NCBI GenBank assembly: GCA_029817715.1
Contig: JARUPY010000492.1
Coordinates: forward strand, 1-64,000
DNA length: 64,000 bases
Source of the DNA: Melastoma dodecandrum
Lineage: Eukaryota; Streptophyta; Magnoliopsida; Myrtales; Melastomataceae
Reading direction: 5' to 3'
Part shown: positions 23,830 to 33,735 of the stretch, piece after piece
Position numbering within the stretch: position 1 is the stretch's first letter
Layout: each line of letters begins with the position of its first letter
The notes under the pieces: model-generated
The model's database searches: none
The model's input: the letters and a program-made list of their open reading frames with translations, nothing else
What the model was told of the DNA's origin: nothing
Position numbers and translations under genes: made by a program

Positions 23830-24816
23830 TTAAGTCAACCTCCTTCGACCAACCGATGCAGAACTACCTCCTGGAAACATTGTTTCAGCTCTGGATTCAT
23901 TAGGCTTATTTGCTGCAGATGCCCCCATCTTCAAATGAGTTCCTTCCTGCTCTTTCAACTCTGTGGGCACATTGCTCTTCCAAGGTATCACAGGCGAATT
24001 GTTCCTGAGCAATTTGAACGGCTTATTCGCAACTGTACTCATTTCACCTGGTGGTACATCTCGGCTAATGATGCGTGCATTAGTCTGCACTGTCAACAAG
24101 TCAACAGGTTTCAACAACCAAAGTGTACTCATATATTCCTCTTTTAACCATTGATAAACAAGCTAACTTGAAAGGCCATGGGTAAATCCAACTTCTCCAA
24201 AACCCATCTCAAACAAACATCAAATTCTTCCATATAGGCATATAAATTGTCAAACTTCCCTTCCTGTTTCAGATTTTTCATTTTTCTCATTGGATCCTCG
24301 AATATCTCCTTGCCGAACCTCTTGTTCAAGGCAATCACATAATCTTCCCAACTCAACTCCACTTCCTTGTTCCTATTCTTCATATAAGTAAAATGCCATT
24401 GCAGAGCACCTCCGTAAAGATACAAAGAAGCTAACTATACCTTCTTATCATCCGGCACACACTCCAACTCTAAGAATCTCTGGCATTTTTACAGCCAGTC
24501 TTCTAGATTTGTCCCGTCAAAATCTGGAAATTAGATTTTAGGCAGAGTAAAATGGTGAGAACTTAAAGCTCTGTTTCCTCATCCTTCTCCAACCCTTGAC
24601 TCGGGAGTAATTCCCTCTGCCACTGATGAATCCGAATCCTTGTCCTTATCATTTCCACATATATACTTTTTCATCACCTCCCAATGAGTTGAAGTTTGCG
24701 CTTGAATTTCCTGTATTTGCGTTGTAAGTGTTCTCATTTGTTCGGCCAAGCTCCTCACCATCACACCTAATGCTTCCTGTTCCTTCCTCACTTCATCCGA
24801 ACGTGTCTCAACCATT
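23830..24816 (-). pseudogene. Gag of the old gypsy element, with nonsense mutations
   Basis: Starts at MVETRSDEVRKEQEAL (24816) with a coiled-coil-like segment. After several stops it continues with LYGGALQWHFTYMKNRN and LSWEDYVIALNKRFG, the retrotransposon gag core (24144-24425), and then a basic linker (23830-24132). At least three in-frame stops or shifts break it. Confidence 0.85.
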
Positions 24817-24844
24817 TTTGCAGGGATCAACGCTCTGATACTCT

Positions 24845-25386
24845 TGATCCGCACAGTTTCGAGAATTTGAGGTTTAACAGTAAAGTAATGAATCAATCAA
24901 CTCAACCAGCAATTCCACCACTCGCATATACAACAGGAACAACAACAACATATCAATCGCCTTCAATTACAACGTTTACCAACCTCCGACAGCCCTCGCA
25001 GTCATCCACACTCCACCAACCGCCTCAGGCGCACCACCCTCCAGCAGCACAGCTGCAACAACTAATAGAATAGATCTAACCAACTTCTCCTGTCTAGCTT
25101 TCACTTAATACAGACAACCTACTAACAACCAATTAGCCCACCTACACGGCCCAATGGCCCAACGAATCATAAGCCCAATCCCATCTAACTAACATGACGA
25201 ACTCCGGTCTTCCGCTTCACAAATCCACACCAGCAACATCCAACAGCTTCCACCAGCAAATACAGCTTCTAGCAGCAACAGCTTCCTCCAACAATTGTAG
25301 TAGCTTCCAACTCCAGCTTAGCAGCTTCCAACTCCAGCTTCACCCCAATTCCAGCTCTTCCTGCAATTACATTTCCTCTCGTAACA
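24845..25386 (-). repeat. 5' LTR of the old gypsy element
   Basis: Pairs with 18940-19460. On the minus strand it begins TGTTAC and ends GGATCA, then a four-base gap to the TATCAGAGC primer-binding segment. Substitutions and indels relative to the other LTR indicate an older insertion than the element at 26290-32203. Confidence 0.88.
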
Positions 25387-25445
25387 GATCGCGCCTTAAC
25401 CCGGGCGCTGGGGCGCGCCTAAGGCGCAGGGCGCCACGCCTAATT
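25387..25445. mobile_element. GC-rich element, right remnant beyond the gypsy LTR
   Basis: GC-rich sequence containing GGGCGCGCCTAAGGCGCAGG resumes right after the 5' LTR. It resembles the GGGCGCGCGTAAGGTGCGGG segment at 18817-18836 on the other side of the gypsy element. It fades into AT-rich DNA without a recognisable end. Confidence 0.45.
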
Positions 25446-26289
25446 TTTTTTAGTTTGCCCGAATTTGTTGTGTCAAAAAAGTTTTGTCAAATACATCATC
25501 AAATTAGAATGCTCAATTTCTTGACTCTAATTCTCGGTTTTCAAAAAAAAAAAAAAATCATTGCTGAGAATTTAAATCGGGAATTTTTGCAATACGTAAT
25601 ATATGTCCATCTCTAAACTAGAGAGAGGATTATAGCTATTATGACGAAATCTCTTTTTTAAAAAAAGAATCCAAAATTTCATTGTACTCTTTGGATCGAA
25701 CTAGAGTAAAAATCGGATGGATGCTTCAGAGTTTATGAACAAAATTATAATTTTATAAAGAGAATCAATAATATAGCATTTATCATTGTCTTGTGATTAG
25801 TTTTGCCTAACTCCAACCATTAAGATTTTGAATTTCAAAAAGTGGAGCGTTTAAGATTTATATACTATGTATAATAAATAAAATAAAATTTTAAATGAAT
25901 TTTAAAAATGAATATAATATATATGACTATTGATCCTATCTTAAACGTTTGGTTGAATTTTGAATTAGAAAATTAACACGAATATTCGTACATGTACAAT
26001 ACTTTTTTAGTACTTGTTAAATTTTCTGCCCATAAACTTCAAAGCCCATGGTCAGACAGACAAGCGAAGTTCGTAAACCCACTGTGTGCAAAGCCAAGGA
26101 AACGATAAGAAAGTGAATCTTGTTTTATTTTGGAAGTTAGTTCGCTTCTAAGTAGAGTTTATCACGAAATATTTCATTAATGAACTTATTTTCGAAATTT
26201 TATAAACAATGACTCGAATTTATCATAATCACTTCAATAGAATTCCACCACAATCAACAACAACACAGCAACCGCAATCAACGTCAAAC
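25446..26289. other. AT-rich spacer between the two gypsy elements
   Basis: AT-rich, with an A run at about 25542-25557. No gene or recognisable repeat was seen. The last five bases (CAAAC, 26285-26289) are the left target duplication of the next element. Confidence 0.5.
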
Positions 26290-27010
26290 TGAGACGATTC
26301 AATCCCAACCCAAACCCTCAACGTGGCTGGACTCCTTCGAAATTTACTTAAGAGAAAGAGGAAATAGCATCTGCAGTACAACCATCAGACAGAACAGCCG
26401 TCACACACACAGTATCCACCCATAGCCGTAGCTATAGCTCCAAAATCTCCACGCCTCTCCCCATCCTCATCCTTCCCCACCTTCGATCATTTTCTTCTCT
26501 AACTTTTCTCTGTGGGTTCTTCTCCCTTCTTATCCCCTTTTTTTGTTTTCCCTGCAGAGATGAAGTTTGTTGTGCCTTGCTGTGCGTGCTGGTGCGTGCG
26601 TTGGTAGAGGTTTGTTACTGACTTTTGCTTCTTTCCTCCCTTAGTCCTTAGTCTTCTGTGACTATTTTATTTATGTCCCCTCTATTTACTTAGCTGCAGT
26701 TAACAGCTAATTCTCCTGGGCCAGCCGTGATTCCACCAGCCCAAAACCAACCTGCAGTCACATTAAGGGCCGAAGCCCTCCGCCGGGCCGAAGCCCTCCG
26801 CCCGATCCGAGTCCTTGACCCGAACCTCTGCCCCAGACCCGACTCCAGCCCATTCCTCCACCGACAAGATCGTGCGTTCCAGCTCAGGAAGCTCAGGTAG
26901 AAGTAAAGTGAGAACTGAAGTCATTTCCACTTCCGAGTTCGAGACCTCCCCACTGCTTGCCCTAATCCCATTTCCTTCTCCATCTTCCTGCTCTTCACAA
27001 TCGTGCATCA
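26290..27010 (-). repeat. 3' LTR of the young gypsy element
   Basis: Near identical to 31488-32203. On the minus strand it begins TGATGCACGATTG after a purine-rich stretch (GTGGGAGAGG) and ends CGTCTCA. The first 248 bases on that strand are also coding for the end of the polyprotein. Confidence 0.95.
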
Positions 27011-27854
27011 ATACCTCTCCCACAAAATCACCCTTGTCCTCAAGGGTGATACCAGGGAACCGTTGTTGAATGTCGTCCAAGAACTCCCAGGTAGCTGTGT
27101 CTTCAGTTTCATTTTCCCAAAGTATCAAAACTTTGGTTGCCGCCTGATTACCCCTTTTAACTAGCTTCCTCTGCAGAATATAACGCGGCTGACGTCCACC
27201 GTCCATACCAGGGAAGTTACTTGAGCTGCCTTCAGCTCCAATCGCTCTCCGCAGTCGGGAGACATGGAAGGTTGGGTGGATCTGCGAGTCACCTGGTAAA
27301 TCAAGACGGTAAGCTACCTTGCCCACCTTATCTAGTATTTTGTAGGGTCCATAGAATAGGGGGGCGATTTTATTGTTGGCACGGACTTCCACTGAACTCT
27401 GCCGGTAGGGCTGAAGTTTGACATACACCCATTCTCCTATGTTGAACTCTCTGTCACTTCGTTTCTTGTTGGCCTGCTGGATCATCCTGTTTTGAGCCCG
27501 ATGTAGGTGAAATCTTAGGAGCTTGATCATTTCTTCCCTATCATTCAACTCACGATCTACCTCCTTGTTGGCTGCTATCCCTGAGATATAGGGTAGGTGA
27601 ATAGGTGGGGCATAGCCATATAAGGCTTCAAAGGGAGACATTTTGATACTTGAATGGTACGTTGTGTTGTACCACCATTCAGCCAATGGTAGCCACTTAC
27701 TCCAGGCCGTAGGACAATCTGTGCACATACATCTCAAGTAGGTCTCTAGGCATCGGTTCACAACTTCCGTCTGACCATCTGTTTGGGGGTGATAGGCAGT
27801 AGACATCCTCAATTCTACCCCCCTGTAACTGAAACAGATCCTTCCAAAAGGCAC
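26763..27854 (-). CDS. Integrase core C-part, chromodomain and LTR-encoded tail (young gypsy element)
   Basis: This 363-residue reading begins within the integrase core: STAYHPQTDGQTEVVNRCLE carries the catalytic Glu. It then has YNTTYHSSIKMSPFEALYGY, the PLFYGPYKILDKVGKVAYRL and HPTFHVSRLRR linker, and a chromodomain (RKLVKRGNQAATKVLILW, then TATWEFLDDIQQRFP). The chromodomain should guide insertion by histone binding. The last ~82 codons lie inside the 3' LTR and are acidic and low-complexity, ending in a repeated AEGFGP. The true start is upstream in the pol frame; a +1 change in a C run (27818-27823, plus strand) breaks it. Confidence 0.92.
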   Translation of the reverse strand: MPFGRICFSYRGVELRMSTAYHPQTDGQTEVVNRCLETYLRCMCTDCPTAWSKWLPLAEWWYNTTYHSSIKMSPFEALYGYAPPIHLPYISGIAANKEVDRELNDREEMIKLLRFHLHRAQNRMIQQANKKRSDREFNIGEWVYVKLQPYRQSSVEVRANNKIAPLFYGPYKILDKVGKVAYRLDLPGDSQIHPTFHVSRLRRAIGAEGSSSNFPGMDGGRQPRYILQRKLVKRGNQAATKVLILWENETEDTATWEFLDDIQQRFPGITLEDKGDFVGEVLMHDCEEQEDGEGNGIRASSGEVSNSEVEMTSVLTLLLPELPELERTILSVEEWAGVGSGAEVRVKDSDRAEGFGPAEGFGP

Positions 27855-28360
27855 TTAGGAATATCGCATCTCGGTCACTAACAATTGTGTTTGGTAGGCC
27901 ATGAAGTTTGAATATATTACTGAGAAATAGCTCCGCTACCGTCTTTGCTGTGAAGGAGTGTCTCATAGCCGTAAAATGAGCATATTTAGTGAATCTATCT
28001 ACGACCACCATAATCACCTCCATGCCTTGGGATTTAGGAAGGCCCGCAATGAAATCCATGCTTATGTCTGACCAAATGGCGGTAGGAATCGGTAAGGGCT
28101 GTAACAAACCCGGATAAGCCGCCTGATCATACTTACATCTTTGGCAGATTTCACAAGCTCTTATGAAGGCCTTTACATCTTTTTCCATCCTTTTCCAATA
28201 GCACCAACTTGCGATCCTTTTGGTAGTGGCCAATACCCCAGAGTGTCTCCCAATGGCCGTAGTGTGAAACATCCTAATGATTGATTCTCGGAGGCCTGCA
28301 TCCGAACCTACCACCAGCTTCCCTCCCTTCCTTAACATACCCTGCTTGTATTCATATTTA
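27815..28360 (-). CDS. Integrase N-terminal part (young gypsy element), frame-shifted segment
   Basis: Contains the HHCC zinc finger (HSGVLATTKRIASWCYWKRM then CEICQRCK) and the first two catalytic Asp regions (DFIAGLPKSQGMEV, VVVDRFTKYAHF, TIVSDRDAIFLSAFW). It is joined to the upstream frame by a one-base shift near 28355-28365 and to the downstream frame by the C-run shift at 27818-27823. The element would therefore not make a full integrase as read. Confidence 0.9.
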
Positions 28361-31300
28361 GAAGATCCCCAGAAGTAATCTGCTGTATGGTCGCTTTCAA
28401 AACCCCATCTTGCTGCCAACTGTGTTGTATAGCATCTAACAAGGTTCCCTCCTGCATATTTAAGGCTATTGTCATTAATTCAGCCCCAGGAACTCTGGAT
28501 AGTGCATCCGCCACCACATTCTCTTTGCCCTTTTTATAACTTATCTCATAGTCATATCCGACCAGCTTAGTCAGCCACTTACGTTGCATGTCTGTGTGTA
28601 AGTGTTGTTGTAAGAGGTACTTTAGGCTCTGGTGATCAGTCTTAATCATGAATCGTTGCCCAATGAGGTAGTGTCTCCACTTCTCTACCGCATACACAAT
28701 GGAAAGCAACTCTTTCTCGTAGATTGATAGATTAAGATGTTTGGGGGCTAAGGCCTTACTGATATAGGCTATCGGATGCCCGCTTTGCATGAGAACTGCT
28801 CCTATTCCTCCTGAGCTTGCATCCGTCTCCACAGTGAACTCCCTGGAGAAATCTGGTAATGCTAGGGTCGGGGTTGTTACCATAGCCTCCTTAAGCCTCA
28901 GGAAAGCCTCTTGAGCTTGTGAAGTCCATTTGAAAGCATCCTTTCTCAAAAGTTGCGTAAGAGGCTTGCTAATGGTGCCATACCCTTGCACAAATCTGCG
29001 GTAGTAACCAGTTAACCCCAAAAACCCCCTCAACTGCTTGATATTAGTAGGTACCGGCCACTCTTGTACGGCTGCCAATTTTTTTGGATCTGTTGAAACC
29101 CCTTCCTCTGTTATGAAGTGACCTAGATACTCCACCCTCCTTTTCGCAAACGAGCATTTGCTCTCCTTGGCAAACAGACTGTGATCTTGCACAACTTTCA
29201 ATACCTCCGCTAAGTGATCCACATGTGCAGTCAAAGTGGAGCTGTAAATTAAGATATCGTCAAAGAAAACCAAAACGAATTTTCGTAGGAATGGCCTGAA
29301 TATAGTGTTCATCAGACTCTGAAAAGTGGATGGGGCGTTAGTCAAGCCGAAAGGCATGACTAGGAACTCGTAATGTCCATCATGAGTTCTAAAAGCAGTC
29401 TTGGGAATATCGGATTCCTTTACCCTGATCTGGTGATACCCTGATCTGAGGTCCAATTTAGAAAACCAACTTGCTCCATTCAATTCCTCTAGCAGCTCCT
29501 CGATAATGGGGATAGGAAATTTGTCTTTAATAGTCTTCTTATTAAGCTCACGATAATCGACGCACAACCTCCAAGAATTGTCCTTCTTTTTTACCAACAC
29601 AACCGGAGATGAAAAAGGGCTCGTACTAGGTCTGATGATTCCTGAATGCAACATCTCCTGAATCAATTTCTCAATCACATCCTTTTGTGAACTTGAGTAC
29701 CTGTATGGTCTTAAACTCAGACCATGTACCCCTCCTTCCAGCTCTATAGCATGGTCATGAGTTCGGTGCGGAGGTAAACCCGTGGGTTCAGCAAAGACCT
29801 TGCTGAATCTGGTCAAAAGATGCTGAATCTGATCGGGTACGTTTCCCTCTTCCTCTGTCAATTCACAATGGCTCAATTTAGGAATAATCAATAACCCCAT
29901 ATCATTTCCTTGGGGAATAAATGTCCCCGACTTAATTTCGGAAAATTCTCTTTCACCTGCCACTAGGCTGACCCACCTGCCTTCTTTAAGGAATTGCATC
30001 GATAGACTTGGGAAATCCCACTGTACCACCCCAAGCGAGTGTAACCACTCCATTCCCAATATCACTTCACACCCCTTTAGAGACATTAGTAACATGTCTG
30101 CGTTGAATTTTTCACCCCCCATCTCCCAATTGAATCCACAGACCATTGAAGCACAAGTCATCTTCGCCCCATTAGCCAACATGACGCCCTTGCCCGGAAT
30201 CGGAGTAATCTGACACCCAACTTGCTTGGCCACCCTTAAATCCAAAAAATTATGAGTGCTACCGGAATCAACTAAGATGGTCAGCTTCCTCTTCTTAAAT
30301 TGACCCATGATCTTCATTGTCCTGTGCTTGAAAGACATGGACACTCCATTTAAAGCATGCAAGGTCATCACAGGAGAGTCATCCGTCTCCATCACATAAG
30401 AATCTTTACCTTCTGATGCTTCTTCACCCTCCGGACTAACATCGTCAGCATCTAGTACTAGAGAATAAACCTTCTGGTTGTCGCATTTGTGATTAAAATG
30501 GTACTTCTCATCGCACCAAAAACACAACCCCTTCCTTCTCTTATCCTGCATCTCTGCTGCCGACAACCTCTTATGAGGTGGTTGATAAGGCTGTGCCTTA
30601 CTCAGCATCCCATTATAGCCCTTACTACCGCCTTCGGTTGGTCGATTGTTTACTGGCCACTTGTTTTCTCCCCTGGTCATCTGAAATGTTGGTGGAGCTC
30701 TTTGTCCCGACCATGAATCCGCACGACCCTTAATTTCCTTCCCCCTGTTCATTATATCTTCCCCATTATCTGATAAGGTTTTAGCTATTGCTATAGCTTG
30801 CTGCAACGATCTGGGGTTAAGAACAGTTACAAACCTTCGGTTATCCTTCCGCAACCCTCCCACGAACAAGGCCACCTGATCCTCATTAGATAGTTCTACC
30901 TTTGTAACCAAGGACACAAACTCATCAATATAGTCTAATAAACTTTCCTTCTCCTTTAATTCCCGTAATGCTACAATTGGCCGAGTCAGCTCGTTCGGAC
31001 CGAAACGCAATAGCATCGCCGACGAGTATTCCTCCCAGCTAACCTTCCCTCCCAAGTCCCTTCCCTTAAGGAAGGCGTAGTGCCACTCAATAGCTAACCC
31101 GGAGAGGTGAACCGAGGCGATGCTCACCTTCAATTCTGCCGGAGTTGCATCTAATTCGAAGTACCTTTCACTTCGAAATATCCATTCCTGCACATGAGTG
31201 CCGTCAAAAATGGGGAACTCAAATCTGGGGTGTCTACTAACCCAGTCAGTTGGACACGGCTGCTTCCCATCTCTCCTTGTCCTAGAGTCACACTCATCTT

Positions 31301-31445
31301 CAGTCAACCCACTCTTCCTTCCCTCCATAGCATCTACTTTGAGTCTCAACTCTTCCAGACTCCTCACGACCCCCTGTAGAACCTCCTTAACGGAATCAGA
31401 CTCCATCTGCGCTGTCCTCGACCGGGTTCCTTCCGCCACGACCAT
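28332..31445 (-). CDS. Gag-protease-RT-RNase H polyprotein of the young gypsy element
   Basis: Single open frame from ATG at 31445. Gag comes first: coiled-coil-like N terminus, core FPIFDGTHVQEWIFRSERYF, and CCHC knuckle CFWCDEKYHFNHKC. The retropepsin site is LVDSGSTHNFLD, with VILGMEWLHSLG. RT has FPIPIIEELLEELNGAS, FSKLDLRSGYHQIRV, FGLTNAPSTFQSLMN and catalytic LVFFDDILIYS. RNase H has VETDASSGGIGAVLMQ to YEISYKKGKENVVADALSR. All catalytic Asp residues are intact, unlike the older element. Gag and pol are fused in one frame, as in many plant chromoviruses. It ends at a stop at 28332 just after the RNase H because of a one-base shift. Confidence 0.95.
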   Translation of the reverse strand: MVVAEGTRSRTAQMESDSVKEVLQGVVRSLEELRLKVDAMEGRKSGLTEDECDSRTRRDGKQPCPTDWVSRHPRFEFPIFDGTHVQEWIFRSERYFELDATPAELKVSIASVHLSGLAIEWHYAFLKGRDLGGKVSWEEYSSAMLLRFGPNELTRPIVALRELKEKESLLDYIDEFVSLVTKVELSNEDQVALFVGGLRKDNRRFVTVLNPRSLQQAIAIAKTLSDNGEDIMNRGKEIKGRADSWSGQRAPPTFQMTRGENKWPVNNRPTEGGSKGYNGMLSKAQPYQPPHKRLSAAEMQDKRRKGLCFWCDEKYHFNHKCDNQKVYSLVLDADDVSPEGEEASEGKDSYVMETDDSPVMTLHALNGVSMSFKHRTMKIMGQFKKRKLTILVDSGSTHNFLDLRVAKQVGCQITPIPGKGVMLANGAKMTCASMVCGFNWEMGGEKFNADMLLMSLKGCEVILGMEWLHSLGVVQWDFPSLSMQFLKEGRWVSLVAGEREFSEIKSGTFIPQGNDMGLLIIPKLSHCELTEEEGNVPDQIQHLLTRFSKVFAEPTGLPPHRTHDHAIELEGGVHGLSLRPYRYSSSQKDVIEKLIQEMLHSGIIRPSTSPFSSPVVLVKKKDNSWRLCVDYRELNKKTIKDKFPIPIIEELLEELNGASWFSKLDLRSGYHQIRVKESDIPKTAFRTHDGHYEFLVMPFGLTNAPSTFQSLMNTIFRPFLRKFVLVFFDDILIYSSTLTAHVDHLAEVLKVVQDHSLFAKESKCSFAKRRVEYLGHFITEEGVSTDPKKLAAVQEWPVPTNIKQLRGFLGLTGYYRRFVQGYGTISKPLTQLLRKDAFKWTSQAQEAFLRLKEAMVTTPTLALPDFSREFTVETDASSGGIGAVLMQSGHPIAYISKALAPKHLNLSIYEKELLSIVYAVEKWRHYLIGQRFMIKTDHQSLKYLLQQHLHTDMQRKWLTKLVGYDYEISYKKGKENVVADALSRVPGAELMTIALNMQEGTLLDAIQHSWQQDGVLKATIQQITSGDLLNMNTSRVC

Positions 31446-31473
31446 CAACAACCTTGAGGGAGTCGAGCTACGT

Positions 31474-31485
31474 GCTCTGATACCA
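31474..31485 (-). other. Primer-binding site of the young gypsy element
   Basis: The minus strand reads TGGTATCAGAGC, the standard 12-base complement to the 3' end of plant initiator Met tRNA, lying two bases inside the 5' LTR. It fixes the element's orientation. Confidence 0.95.
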
Positions 31486-31487
31486 CT

Positions 31488-32203
31488 TGGGACGATTCAA
31501 TCCCAACCCAAACCCTCAACGTGGCTGAACTCCTTCGAAATTATTTAAGAGAAAGAGGAAATAGCATCCGCAGTACAACCATCAGACAGAACAGCCGTCA
31601 CACACACAGTATCTACCCATAGCCGTAGCTATAGCTCCAAAATCTCCACGCCTCTCCCCATCCTCATCCTTCCCCACCTTCGATCATTTTCTTCTCTGCC
31701 TTTTCTCTGTGGGTTCTTCTCCCTTCTTATCCCTTTTTTGTTTTCCCTGCAGAGATGAAGTTTGGTGTGCCTTGCTGTGCGTGCTGGTGCGTGCGTTGGT
31801 TGAGGTTTGTTACTGACTTTTGCTTCTTTCCTCCCTTAGTCCTTAGTCTTCTGTGACTATTTTATTTATGTCCTCTATTTACTTAGCTGCAGTTAACAGC
31901 TAATTCTCCTGGGCCAGCCGTGATTCCACCAGCCCAAAACCAACCTGCAGTCACATTAAGGGCCGAAGCCCTCCGCCGGGCCGACGCCCTCCGCCCGATC
32001 CGAGTCCTTGACCCGAACCTCTGCCCCAGACCCGACTCCAGCCCATTCCTCCACCGACAAGATCGTGCGTTCCAGCTCAGGAAGCTCAGGTAGAAGTAAA
32101 GTGAGAACTGAAGTCATTTCCACTTCCGAGTTCGAGACCTCCCCACTGCTTGCCCTAATCCCATTTCCTTCTCCATCTTCCTGCCCTTCCCAATCGTGCA
32201 TCA
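31488..32203 (-). repeat. 5' LTR of the young gypsy element
   Basis: Pairs with 26290-27010 with only about a dozen substitutions and one- or two-base indels noticed by eye. It should contain the element's promoter. The open tail reading found in the 3' LTR is repeated here (31956-32203). Confidence 0.95.
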
Positions 32204-32250
32204 CAAACCCTGCCGGCACAAGCCAACATCCTTACAATAATATTAACCTT

Positions 32251-32271
32251 AAACCCTAAACCCTAAACCCT
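32251..32271. repeat. Interstitial telomere-type repeat (AAACCCT)3
   Basis: Three perfect tandem units of the Arabidopsis-type plant telomere heptamer, with a degenerate unit (CCTTAAACCCT) in front. They lie 47 bases beyond the gypsy LTR and about 240 bases before the Aha1 pseudogene. Such telo-boxes also occur in promoters of translation and replication genes. Confidence 0.85.
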
Positions 32272-32515
32272 ATCAACAACTACCAACTCCACCTGGAATC
32301 GCCAAAAGCCACTCCTCCGTTTCCGTCCACCACCACCAGCAACTCTAGCAACAGGCTAACTCAAATGGGCCACCGCCTAACAATTGGGCCATCATCTAAT
32401 TAATTCCCAGCCCAACCCATTAAGCCCAACAACCAACCAGAGCTGTTTGGCCCTCAGCTTCAGACGTCCAACATCCTCGCATCATACGACGAGAGACACA
32501 AAACACTGAATCGTT

Positions 32516-33735
32516 GAGGGACGCCCCGACGACACCAACGTACACAACTGGCACTGGTCCAAGACCGACTTCCTCGATCACTCTCGCTCCCTCTCATCCC
32601 CGGCTATGAGATCTCCTTCTCCTTGAAGGGTTCCACAATTCTGCTCCCAGGGGAATGTCGTCTTCTCCGTCGATGGCACTGTCGTCGATATTCCTCACAT
32701 TTCGGAGGAGAATGCCAACCAGGACCCCGAGATGAGGATCACCGTGAACGGCGACAGCGAGGTCGGGTGGAGGACAATTTTAGGGTTTATGTCGTGTTGA
32801 AGAACCAACCCGAATCTCCAATTTCACATGGGAAAGAAAATTCCTTTCAAATTTGTACAGAAGGCCGTCGATCTCTATTGTTAATTAATTTTAGAGTGGA
32901 TTAATTAGGCTGGGCTTGAAGAGTGGGCGAGTTCGGCAATGCCACCGTGGCGGCTTTATTAAGGATGAGGGCGGGGCGAAGCATACTAATGAAGAAGGAC
33001 GTGCCTATTGCAGCTGATGCTGCTGTGGGGAATCGAATGACGGCAGAGAAGAATGAGGAGAATTGCCGTGGGCAACACAGGAGGAACACCATCAAGTTGT
33101 CCTAGAAGTTCAGTTGTCGGGGCGAAGGACTTGTGGGAGATCATGATGGATGAAAGCCATTGGAAAGGTTTTACTCAGAGCAACGCCAGGATATAAGTCG
33201 GGAGGTCGGAAGAGGCCAGGTAGTCAGATTTCCTTCTGCATTTTTTTTTTGCCTATATCGGTTGTAGTTGCAATTAAGATTGTTGATCATTCTACGTACC
33301 ACTAATGAGCTTCAGGATTAGGAAAGGCTGCTTTTACATTTGACTCATTCCATTATTGCACCAATAGAAGTGTTCTGCGAGATCTTGACAAACCTTAGAA
33401 AGCCTTCTAAGTGGCTCTTGGCCAAATACAGTCAATTCCTGGAGATGCTGGTCTAGATGAAATTCGGCCTAGCCCATGAAAACACGGGTTTTATTAGAAG
33501 TATGTCGTGGGTACAAGATCAATCAGCTGTTTGCCACGAGCCTTTATGTTCGTGTTGCATATGCACCAACCAAGTCAGAAATGATTTGAACCTGTAACGG
33601 ACCATGATAACCACTGGTTGAAAAACGCAGCTAGTTACTGAAATGGTAGCCTTTTGTTACCTGTTTCTGGATGATGCAGGTATGACAATGCCACCGTGGC
33701 AGGGAACACCAAGAGAGGCCGGAGGGACTTGTTAC
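32516..33735 (+). pseudogene. AHA1-like: Aha1-like (activator of Hsp90 ATPase) pseudogene, shattered
   Basis: Pieces of the Aha1 co-chaperone follow in the right order but in different frames. An N-domain start near 32516 has NVHNWHW followed by TDFLDHS. About 40 residues are missing, then IPGYEISFSLKG (about 32596). After a frameshift comes VDGTVVDIPHISEENANQDP and EMRITVN (about 32660-32760). The C-terminal AHSA1 domain start appears as LWEIMMDESHWKGFTQSNAR (about 33130-33193), and later RYDNATVAGNTKRGRRDL (about 33678-33730) matches the domain's end. Most of the C domain between these is absent. Functional Aha1 binds the Hsp90 middle domain and stimulates its ATPase; this copy cannot. Confidence 0.75.

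Larger units (their letters stand above)
18940..25386 (-). mobile_element. Old Ty3/gypsy chromovirus with both LTRs, interrupted by a hAT-like insertion
   Basis: Full-length but decayed LTR retrotransposon transcribed on the minus strand: 5' LTR 24845-25386, 3' LTR 18940-19460. Next to the 5' LTR lies a TATCAGAGC primer-binding segment complementary to initiator Met tRNA (about 24832-24840). Order of domains (minus): gag, aspartic protease, RT, RNase H, integrase, chromodomain-like tail. The coding region has several nonsense codons and frameshifts. The flanking 5-mers are GAGCG (18935-18939) and GATCG (25387-25391), a one-mismatch target duplication. LTRs have the TG...CA form. Confidence 0.9.
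26290..32203 (-). mobile_element. Young Ty3/gypsy chromovirus with perfect TSD
   Basis: A 5.9 kb LTR retrotransposon on the minus strand: 3' LTR 26290-27010, 5' LTR 31488-32203, perfect 5-bp target duplication CAAAC (26285-26289 and 32204-32208). The primer-binding site is TGGTATCAGAGC (complement at 31474-31485), two bases inside the 5' LTR, pairing with initiator Met tRNA. Gag-protease-RT-RNase H is one open frame of over 1000 codons. Integrase plus chromodomain follow after two single-base frameshifts. LTRs differ at roughly 2% of sites by eye, so the insertion is recent. Confidence 0.95.
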
